Shown in pieces: positions 6,490 to 11,519 of a DNA stretch of 11,519 nt. The stretch's first letter is position 1; the number at the start of each line of letters is the position of its first letter. Source of the DNA: Verrucomicrobiales bacterium (GTDB taxonomy: Bacteria; Verrucomicrobiota; Verrucomicrobiia; Limisphaerales; UBA11320); assembly GCA_003452185.1 (NCBI GenBank), contig DMJJ01000135.1, positions 1-11,519 of the forward strand, read 5' to 3'. The position numbers and the translations under genes were made by a program. The notes beneath the pieces were generated by a model that ran no database searches, was not told the origin of the DNA, and saw only the letters and a program-made list of their open reading frames with translations.

Positions 6490-6705
6490 ATGAGACGCCC
6501 CCGTGGAAATAAGACGAGAAAAGCAGTGGCCAAGCGCTTTAAGATCACTGCGCGCGGCAAGGTCCTGCGGTCCCGCGCTGGACGCCGTCACCTGCTTTCG
6601 AGCAAGAACGCCAAGCGCCGCCGGTCGCTGGGCAATGCCGCGGTGGTCGATGCCACCGATGTTTATCGCATCACCCAGAACCTTCCGTTCAGCCACCGTG
6701 GCTGA
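6490..6705 (+). CDS. rpmI: 50S ribosomal protein bL35
   Basis: bL35 is a small, very basic protein of the large subunit. The 71-residue product carries the family core VAKRFKITARGKVLRS, then AGRRHLLSSKNAKRRRSL and a C-terminal NLPF. The N-terminus MRRPRGNKTRKA differs from the common MPKMKTHKG form and the C-terminus has a few extra residues (SHRG). I chose the ATG at 6490. The frame stays open upstream to a TTG at 6427, but that lies in the promoter. GAGG (6469-6472) is 17 bases before the ATG, far for a ribosome site. It heads an rpmI-rplT unit, with rplT 52 bases downstream. infC, which precedes rpmI in many bacteria, is not here. Confidence 0.95.
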   Translation: MRRPRGNKTRKAVAKRFKITARGKVLRSRAGRRHLLSSKNAKRRRSLGNAAVVDATDVYRITQNLPFSHRG

Positions 6706-6757
6706 GTGGAGGGGTGAGACAGAGTCCATCAATCTCTTTTCAAAACTGAACTGACTT

Positions 6758-7129
6758 ATGCGCGTTACAAACGCCCCAGCCTCCCGCCGCCGCAGGAAAC
6801 GGATGATCACAGCAGCGAAGGGCTTTCGCCTTCGCCGCTCGAAGCTCTATCGCTACGCCTCGGACGCCATCGACCATGGTCGTCAGTACGCGTTTCGCGA
6901 CCGCAAGACGAAGAAGCGTAATTTCCGCGGCCTCTGGCAGGCCCGCATTAATGCCGCCGCCCGTCCGGCCGGCATCACCTACAGCCGCCTGATCGAGGGG
7001 CTGAAGGCCGCCAAGGTCGCCCTGGACCGCAAGGTTCTCGCCGAATTGGCTGCAACCGACAACGCCGCCTTTGTCGAGGTGGTGAAGGTTGCCCAGAACG
7101 CTCTCCTGAAGAAGGCGAAAGCAGCCTGA
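6758..7129 (+). CDS. rplT: 50S ribosomal protein bL20
   Basis: bL20 is an early-binding 23S rRNA protein needed for large-subunit assembly, and in several bacteria it represses its own operon. The 123-residue product is full length: MRVTNAPASRRRRKRMITAAKG at the basic N-terminal extension (about 1-22), then FRLRRSKLYRYASDAIDHGRQYAFRDRKTKKRNFRGLW and the globular domain INAAARPAGITYSRLIEGLK with the conserved LDRKVLAELA. The ATG at 6758 gives the expected start; no clear ribosome site precedes it. Because L20 contacts L21, finding rplT and rplU on opposite sides of one control region is sensible. Its stop codon is inside a perfect hairpin. Confidence 0.97.
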   Translation: MRVTNAPASRRRRKRMITAAKGFRLRRSKLYRYASDAIDHGRQYAFRDRKTKKRNFRGLWQARINAAARPAGITYSRLIEGLKAAKVALDRKVLAELAATDNAAFVEVVKVAQNALLKKAKAA

Positions 7130-7149
7130 TCCGCGGCCACGGATCAGGC
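7124..7149 (+). other. Perfect 10-bp hairpin straddling the rplT stop codon
   Basis: GCCTGATCCG (7124-7133) pairs without mismatch with CGGATCAGGC (7140-7149) around a six-base loop. The rplT stop TGA (7127-7129) is in the left arm. No T run follows, so it is not itself a Rho-independent terminator. It could protect the 3' end of the message or act with the terminator at 7205. Confidence 0.65.
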
Positions 7150-7204
7150 GCCGTCGGCCGCATCTCGGCTGGCGGGTCCTGTCGGATACGTGCACGATTT
7201 GTAG

Positions 7205-7236
7205 CGGGCGACCTGTGAGGGTCGCCCGTTTTTTTT
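7205..7236 (+). terminator. Rho-independent terminator between rplT and pheS
   Basis: CGGGCGACC (7205-7213) and GGTCGCCCG (7220-7228) form a perfect 9-bp GC-rich stem with a six-base loop, followed by eight T (7229-7236). It lies 75 bases after the rplT stop and 67 bases before pheS. It should end the rpmI-rplT message, unless it works as an attenuator for pheS. Confidence 0.93.
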
Positions 7237-7277
7237 CTGCTTCAGTTGCGCTGTGCCGCCCAACTAAGGTTGGCGTC

Positions 7278-7293
7278 ACGCCGCGTGCGGCGT
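7278..7293 (+). other. Short inverted repeat just before pheS
   Basis: ACGCCGC (7278-7284) and GCGGCGT (7287-7293) are perfect complements with only two bases between, ending ten bases before the pheS ATG. In RNA the two innermost pairs would open to form a loop. It occupies the place where a ribosome site is expected, and none is seen. It may equally be a protein-binding palindrome. Confidence 0.4.
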
Positions 7294-7303
7294 CATTGCG
7301 GCT

Positions 7304-8308
7304 ATGTCACTCATTTCTGAAATCGAACCACTGAAGAACGCAGGCCTCTCGGAGTTGGCGGCTGCCACGGACCTGCAGGCCCTGGACGCTGCCCGGGTGC
7401 AATATCTCGGCGCCAACGGCCGGTTCACCGCCTTGATGAAGCAGCTGGGAGCCCTCTCCAAGGAGGAGCGCCCGGCGGCCGGGAAGTTGATCAACACGGC
7501 AAAGGGGGAGCTGGAGGCGGCGCTTGCCGCGCGGCGCGGGGAGCTCGAGCTTCGCGCAGCCCTTCCGAAGGACCCGACCGACATGACGCTGCCCGGGCGT
7601 CGTCGCCCGCTCGGCCGTCTCCATCCGCTGACGCAGGTCACGGAGGACATCGTTCGGAGCTTCCGCCGGCTTGGCTTTGCGGTGGCGGATGGCCCCGAGG
7701 TGGAGGATGAGTACCACTGCTTTGATGCGCTGAACACCCCGGCCGATCATCCGGCCCGCGACCTCCAGGACACGTTCTATCTCAACACGCCGAAGCGCCC
7801 CCTCCTGCGCACGCACACGAGCTCGGTGCAGATCCGCGTGATGGAGAAGCAGCGTCCCCCGATCCGGGTGATCGTTCCGGGCCGCGTCTACCGGCGTGAC
7901 AATGCCGATGCCACGCACAACCCGACGTTCCATCAAATCGAGGGCCTCTATGTCGACCGTGGGGTTACGGTCGGGGACCTCAAGGGGACGGTGGAATTCG
8001 TCTTCCGAGAGCTCCTCGGCCCCGATGTGAAGCTCCGTTTCCGCCCCCATTACTTCAGCTACACCGAGCCGAGCTACGAGATCGACTTCACCAACGCGCT
8101 CGTCAAGAAGCTCGGGAAGGATTGGATGGAGATTGCGGGGTGTGGCATCGTCCATCCGCAGGTGTTTGAGACCGTGGGCTACGACCCCGAGGAGTGGTCG
8201 GGCTGGGCCTTCGGGTTTGGGATCGAGCGGTTGGCGATGCTTCGCTACGGGGTCAACGACATCCGCCTCTTCTACGAGAACGACGTCCGTTTCCTCGGGC
8301 AGTTCTGA
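7304..8308 (+). CDS. pheS: Phenylalanine-tRNA ligase alpha subunit
   Basis: PheS is the catalytic alpha subunit of the alpha2-beta2 enzyme that charges tRNA-Phe using ATP. The 334-residue product is full length. Residues 1 to about 90 form the helical, tRNA-binding N-terminal arm. The class II core follows, with motif 1 around HPLTQVTEDIVRSFRRLGF, motif 2 from PGRVYRRDNADATHNP to HQIEGL (about 196-215) and motif 3 GFGIERLAMLRYG (304-316). HTSSVQIR and the C-terminal VNDIRLFYENDVRFLGQF are also typical. The Ala in WAFGFG corresponds to the Phe-specificity alanine of E. coli PheS. The ATG at 7304 gives the normal N-terminus, but no ribosome site is evident. pheT does not follow, so the beta subunit must be encoded elsewhere. 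Confidence 0.97.
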   Translation: MSLISEIEPLKNAGLSELAAATDLQALDAARVQYLGANGRFTALMKQLGALSKEERPAAGKLINTAKGELEAALAARRGELELRAALPKDPTDMTLPGRRRPLGRLHPLTQVTEDIVRSFRRLGFAVADGPEVEDEYHCFDALNTPADHPARDLQDTFYLNTPKRPLLRTHTSSVQIRVMEKQRPPIRVIVPGRVYRRDNADATHNPTFHQIEGLYVDRGVTVGDLKGTVEFVFRELLGPDVKLRFRPHYFSYTEPSYEIDFTNALVKKLGKDWMEIAGCGIVHPQVFETVGYDPEEWSGWAFGFGIERLAMLRYGVNDIRLFYENDVRFLGQF

Positions 8309-9094
8309 TCACGGCTGGAGCCCTGGCAGGACAACCGGGTCCCCCACCCGAATGCGGCTGCCGGCCTGGCCTGCGCGGACCCGGGTGTTGAGTGCGAACC
8401 GGTAATGGTGGTTGAACAGCGCCGGTTCGGCCCACGAGGGAAGGGCTTCCTCCCTGCGGCGGCTGAATTCCCCCTGGAACCCCGGGGTGGCTTCTCCGCT
8501 CATCGGATTCCGCGAGGGCACCCCGCACCTCTGGCACGGGTTGCACCCCTGCAGTTCAACACTCCCCACCCGAAAAAGCACGCCCCCCTCCGTGGCGTCG
8601 CAGAGCCGGTCCTCCCAAAAGGGAGGGGCCCCGGCGACCTCCAGGTTCGTGCGAAACCGGTATCGAACCTCCTCGAGCCCCCAGCCGAACCAATCGCCCA
8701 CCGTTTGCAGGCTTGCCTCGCTCACGAGGGTGGGACCGTTGGCCTTGAGGTCATCCGGGAACCCTTGTTCCCGATCCTCGATCACCACCACCCGCTGGCC
8801 GAGCACTCTTGTGAACCAGGAGGCGAGGGGCTGAAGGGAGGCTTCGATGAGGGGAAATCGGGCGGGGCCGTGAGCGCCCGCCGTGAGAGTGACCTCCGTC
8901 AGGTCGGGGGAATAGGAGGTCCGGATCTGATGGAGGGCGGGAGTCCGCTTCCCGTGGATGTAGTTCCCTGCGGGATCGGCCAGGGCCCAGCGTCGGTCGT
9001 GCCGCAGGATCCCCATGGCCGTCACCTCCGCCTCGCGCACCTCGAGGGGCGGGAGCGACTTGATTGGGTAGAGGAGGATGCGGCTCAGGTGCAT
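8309..9094 (-). CDS. MOSC-domain protein with N-terminal beta-barrel domain
   Basis: The 261-residue protein has the MOSC N-terminal beta-barrel (LSRILLYPIKSLPPLEV, then GILRHDRRWALAD, about 2-55) and a C-terminal MOSC domain (about 110-260). MOSC domains bind molybdenum cofactor or carry sulfur from a cysteine, as in YcbX, mARC and the molybdenum cofactor sulfurase tail. The cysteine-rich signature GCNPCQRCGVPSRNP (C184, C187, C190) sits where these proteins keep their conserved cysteine, followed by FQGEFSRR. No ferredoxin domain is attached, unlike YcbX. The ATG at 9094 gives the family-like start MHLSRILLYPIKSL; a TTG at 9133 would add 13 unlikely residues. It converges on pheS with no intervening base and is divergent from pxpB. 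The substrate is unknown. Confidence 0.88.
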   Translation of the reverse strand: MHLSRILLYPIKSLPPLEVREAEVTAMGILRHDRRWALADPAGNYIHGKRTPALHQIRTSYSPDLTEVTLTAGAHGPARFPLIEASLQPLASWFTRVLGQRVVVIEDREQGFPDDLKANGPTLVSEASLQTVGDWFGWGLEEVRYRFRTNLEVAGAPPFWEDRLCDATEGGVLFRVGSVELQGCNPCQRCGVPSRNPMSGEATPGFQGEFSRRREEALPSWAEPALFNHHYRFALNTRVRAGQAGSRIRVGDPVVLPGLQP

Positions 9095-9164
9095 CGCGAC
9101 CCGATGCTTCCACGGCAGCCAAGTCGCGCGCAAGCTCGACTCCCGGCCGCCCCTCCCGCTAAAT

Positions 9165-9169
9165 AGGGA
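9165..9169 (+). promoter_or_regulatory. Ribosome-binding site of pxpB
   Basis: AGGGA lies eight bases before the pxpB ATG. It is one of the few clear Shine-Dalgarno sequences in the window and fixes the start of the three-gene pxp unit. The 83-base gap to the divergent MOSC gene (9095-9177) must hold promoters for both directions, but I could not pick a convincing pair. Confidence 0.7.
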
Positions 9170-9177
9170 CCGAAACG

Positions 9178-9879
9178 ATGAAATGGGTTTCCTACGGCCC
9201 TAACGCCCTGCTGGTGGAGTTTGCCGACCGTCTGGGGGATGAGGCCTTCGCCCGCGGGCGGTCGATCGTGGCTGCCCTCGAGCGCCGGCCCCCGGAGGGG
9301 CTCGTGGAGTTTGTCCCCGGGTTCACCTCGGTGCTCCTCGAGTTTGACCCGCTGGTGGTTCCTGATCCCAAGGCGCGGGTGCTTGAGTGGATGGCGATGT
9401 TGAAGTCCGCGATCTCCACGCCGGCGGGGGAAGGGGAGTTGAAGACGCTCCCCGTGACCTACGATGGGCCTGACCTGGAGCGGGTTGCCCGGCAGGGAGG
9501 CCTCACCCCGGAGATGGTCGTGGCGCTCCATTCGGGCCGGGTTTACAAGGTGTACGTCCTGGGCTTCTCCCCGGGGTTTCCGTATCTGGGGGATCTGGAT
9601 CCGCGGTTGCAGACCCCGCGCCTGGCAACTCCCAGGACCCGGGTCCCGGCGGGCTCGGTTGCCATTGGTGGGGAGCACACCGGGATCTATCCCACCGAGA
9701 CCGCGGGGGGATGGAACCTGATTGGCCGGACTCCCCGGGTCCTGTTTGATCCGGGGCGGGCCTCCGCCGGGGAGCACGGTCGCGAGGCGTTTCTCCTCCG
9801 GCCCGGAGACCGGGTTCAGTTTGTTCCGCAACCCGGAGGGGCGATGCCCCCGGCGGGTAATCCTTCCCCCGCCTCATGA
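9178..9879 (+). CDS. pxpB: 5-oxoprolinase subunit PxpB (KipI family)
   Basis: PxpB is one of the three subunits of prokaryotic 5-oxoprolinase, which hydrolyses 5-oxo-L-proline to L-glutamate with ATP. The 233-residue product shows the KipI/allophanate-hydrolase subunit 1 pattern: SYGPNALLVEFADRLG at the start, PGFTSVLLEFDPL (about 47-59), LPVTYDGPDLERVAR (about 91-105), then GFSPGFPYLGDLDP (129-142), PRTRVPAGSVAIGG (about 152-165), and GGWNLIGRTP. The Pro-rich end after RVQFVPQPGG is extra. AGGGA precedes the ATG at eight bases. The stop overlaps the pxpC start as ATGA (9876-9879), so the subunits are probably translationally coupled. In Bacillus the related KipI inhibits the kinase KinA; the pxpC-pxpA neighbours make the metabolic role more likely here. 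Confidence 0.95.
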   Translation: MKWVSYGPNALLVEFADRLGDEAFARGRSIVAALERRPPEGLVEFVPGFTSVLLEFDPLVVPDPKARVLEWMAMLKSAISTPAGEGELKTLPVTYDGPDLERVARQGGLTPEMVVALHSGRVYKVYVLGFSPGFPYLGDLDPRLQTPRLATPRTRVPAGSVAIGGEHTGIYPTETAGGWNLIGRTPRVLFDPGRASAGEHGREAFLLRPGDRVQFVPQPGGAMPPAGNPSPAS

Positions 9880-10739
9880 GCCTCGACGTTCTCTATGTGC
9901 TCGACCCGGGACTCGGGCTTCACCTCCAGGACCGGGGCCGGGTTGGGTGGCGCCGGTTTGGGATTCCGCAGGGGGGAGCGATGGACTCGCACGCAGCCGA
10001 TTGGGCGAACCGGCTCCTCGACAACCCGACCGGCACGGCGGTCCTCGAGCTGCTCCTCCAGGGGGCGAAGCTCGCGGCCCTGAGGCCGGTGTGGATCGCC
10101 ATCACGGGAGCTGACGCGGGCTGCCCCCTCCCGACCTGGCGCGCGATCCAGTTGCAGGCGGATGATGTGATCTCGTTCCCCCGGAACCTTCTCGGGGTTT
10201 GGACCTACATTGCGGTGGAGGGGGGCTTTATCGATGACCCGTTGTTTGGGAGCGTCAGCGCCTCGCCTCGCGTGAAGCTCGGCCGCACCTTCACGCGGGG
10301 GAGCATCCTCCGACGCTCCGAGCGCCGCTCCTTCTCCCTCCCGCCGGGCGTCGCCGGCCGGTCGGTCCCCCACTCGGAACACCCCGACTATTCGCGCACT
10401 CCGGTGCTCAGGGTGTGGCCGGGACCGCAGTGGGAGGCGTTTCCCCCCTCCGCCCGGATCGCGTTCCTCAACCAGCCGTGGCGGGTCAGCTCGAGATGCG
10501 ACCGGACGGGGTATCGGCTGGAAGGGCAGGCCTTGGGGGCGGGGGGCGGGCAGATCCTGAGCGAGCCGGTGAAGGTGGGCTCCGTGCAGGTGCCGCCCGA
10601 CGGACAGCCGATCGTGACCCTCAACGACGGCCCCACGATGGGGGGGTACCCCAAGTTGGCCCTGGTCGACCCCGGGGACCTGGGACGGCTGGTCCAGTGC
10701 CGGGGGGGACAGCAAGTTCGATTCACATTGGCCAAATGA
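9876..10739 (+). CDS. pxpC: 5-oxoprolinase subunit PxpC (KipA, carboxyltransferase-like)
   Basis: PxpC is the larger partner of PxpB. The 287-residue product matches the KipA/allophanate-hydrolase subunit 2 family, which has a cyclophilin-like fold: LDPGLGLHLQDRGRVGWRRFGIPQGGAMD at the start (about 9-37), ANRLLDNPTGTAVLEL (about 44-59), AITGADAG (about 75-82), SFPRNLLGVWTYIAVEGGF, and near the end PIVTLNDGPTMGGYPKLALV with DLGRLVQ. The family's usual end motif DRQTTGGYP is here NDGPTMGGYP. The start codon shares ATGA with the pxpB stop, and the gene ends in another ATGA shared with pxpA. Length is near the lower end of the family. It would work only with pxpB and pxpA, both of which are present. 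Confidence 0.95.
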   Translation: MSLDVLYVLDPGLGLHLQDRGRVGWRRFGIPQGGAMDSHAADWANRLLDNPTGTAVLELLLQGAKLAALRPVWIAITGADAGCPLPTWRAIQLQADDVISFPRNLLGVWTYIAVEGGFIDDPLFGSVSASPRVKLGRTFTRGSILRRSERRSFSLPPGVAGRSVPHSEHPDYSRTPVLRVWPGPQWEAFPPSARIAFLNQPWRVSSRCDRTGYRLEGQALGAGGGQILSEPVKVGSVQVPPDGQPIVTLNDGPTMGGYPKLALVDPGDLGRLVQCRGGQQVRFTLAK

Positions 10740-11518
10740 GCCCGGTTGATCTGAACTGCGATCTGGGGGAGGGGGAGCCCTCCTCCCGGACGCGTGCCTT
10801 GATGCAGTGGGTGACGTCGGTGAATGTGGCCTGCGGCGGGCATGCCGGGGATGCCGCATCGATGCGTCGCTGTGCCTTGCTGGCGGCCTCGGCCGGAGTC
10901 CGGCTGGGGGCCCACCCCGGCCCGTGGGATCGCAAGAATTTCGGGCGGGGCCGTGTGGAGATCAGCCCGGCGGAACTCGAGCTTCTTCTCCTCCAGCAGG
11001 TGGGGGGGCTGAGCCTGGTGGCCCGTTCGCTTGGCACCCCTCTCCATCACGTGAAGCTCCATGGGGGCCTCTACCATGCGGTGGAGGAATCGCCGCGGCT
11101 CGCGGCGGCGTACCTCGGCTGGGTGGCCCGTCACCTTGCCGGCTGTCGGGTTTATGCCCGCGCCGGGGGGGAGGTCTGCCGGGCGGGATCCCGTTTGGGG
11201 GTCGAGGTGTGGGGGGAGGCGTTCGTGGACCGGGGATATCTTCCGGACGGGAGCCTTGTCGGCCGCGCGGAGCCGGGCGCATTGCTCACCCGTCGGGACG
11301 AGGTGATACGCCGGGTGGACGATCTCCTGGAGCGGGGGGGCGTGGTGGCCTCCGACCGGAGCTGGATTTCGGTGGCGGCCCGGACGTTTTGTCTGCATGG
11401 GGACACACCCCGGTCGGCGCGGATTGCCTCCTGGGTTCGTGGGCGGATCGACCTCCGTTCTTCCCAGGAGGCGGCAGGGCGTCGGGTTTCCACCCGGGGG
11501 CGAGGGGGGGAGGGGTGA
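10736..11518 (+). CDS. pxpA: 5-oxoprolinase subunit PxpA (LamB/YcsF family)
   Basis: PxpA (formerly YbgL or YcsF) completes the ATP-dependent 5-oxoprolinase. The 260-residue product begins PVDLNCDLGEGE (3-14) and has all family blocks in order: VNVACGGHAGDAASM (29-43), GAHPGPWDRKNFGRG (58-72), HHVKLHGGLYH (104-114), EAFVDRGYLPDGSLVGR (161-177) and FCLHGDTP (218-225). Small differences from common forms are GGHAG for GFHAG and LHGGLYH for PHGALYN. The first AUG (10736) overlaps the pxpC stop as ATGA and gives the family start; the open frame extends upstream inside pxpC only as a shadow. The C-terminal 20 residues are Arg/Gly-rich and non-conserved. The stop ends one base from the window edge, so the gene is complete. 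Order B-C-A equals E. coli ybgJKL. Confidence 0.95.
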   Translation: MSPVDLNCDLGEGEPSSRTRALMQWVTSVNVACGGHAGDAASMRRCALLAASAGVRLGAHPGPWDRKNFGRGRVEISPAELELLLLQQVGGLSLVARSLGTPLHHVKLHGGLYHAVEESPRLAAAYLGWVARHLAGCRVYARAGGEVCRAGSRLGVEVWGEAFVDRGYLPDGSLVGRAEPGALLTRRDEVIRRVDDLLERGGVVASDRSWISVAARTFCLHGDTPRSARIASWVRGRIDLRSSQEAAGRRVSTRGRGGEG

Positions 11519-11519
11519 G

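Noticed and set aside
7229..7264. Cluster of Phe codons (TTT TTT TTC TGC TTC) after the terminator before pheS, suggesting a Phe leader peptide
   Set aside because: In that frame the stop TAG at 7202-7204 precedes the Phe codons and no ATG, GTG or TTG lies between. The run comes from the terminator T tract, and the leader model needs the codons before the terminator.
10415..10735. Upstream extension of pxpA into pxpC
   Set aside because: The frame is open there only as a shadow of pxpC. The family start PVDLNCDLGEGE follows directly from the ATG at 10736.
1..11519. Mobile element, prophage, CRISPR array, toxin-antitoxin or other new system
   Set aside because: No transposase, integrase, spaced repeats, tRNA or composition break is seen. 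The window reads as contiguous housekeeping genes with uniform codon use.

Overview
The window is a GC-rich bacterial chromosome segment made almost entirely of housekeeping genes. Every gene I call fits a known family except one secreted protein. I found no phage, transposon, CRISPR or defence signature, and no new multi-gene system. The best leads are unusual features inside ordinary genes and the regulatory DNA between two ribosomal-protein operons. The organism looks Gram-negative, because it has a GmhB-like heptose phosphatase and a signal-peptide protein. The N-terminus of the UvrD-type helicase, the L35 and L21 types and the gene order suggest a Verrucomicrobiota-type genome. That is family-level recollection and not proof.

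Left block, minus strand, read right to left from 6327 to 1: rplU (L21), rpmA (L27), an intrinsic terminator, then obg, a gmhB-like HAD phosphatase overlapping it by TTGA, a secreted protein of unknown function, an HD-domain phosphohydrolase, and a UvrD/PcrA helicase whose C-terminus runs off the left edge. The theme is ribosome assembly (L21, L27, Obg) followed by a looser set of envelope, nucleotide and DNA-repair genes.

Centre, 6328 to 6489: a 162-base divergent control region between rplU and rpmI. It holds overlapping promoter-like elements that share one -10 region on opposite strands, a 25-base dyad, and an 8-base direct repeat.

Middle block, plus strand: rpmI (L35), rplT (L20), a stop-codon hairpin, a strong intrinsic terminator, then pheS. 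No infC precedes rpmI and no pheT follows pheS. pheS meets a convergent MOSC-domain gene with no base between the two stop codons.

Right block, plus strand: pxpB, pxpC and pxpA, the three subunits of the ATP-dependent prokaryotic 5-oxoprolinase, in the Escherichia coli order and joined by two ATGA overlaps. They convert the damaged glutamate/glutamine by-product 5-oxoproline (pyroglutamate) to glutamate. The pxpA stop ends one base before the window edge. No stretch of more than about 300 bases lacks a gene; the largest gaps are 2925-3109, 7130-7303, 6328-6489 and 5592-5724.
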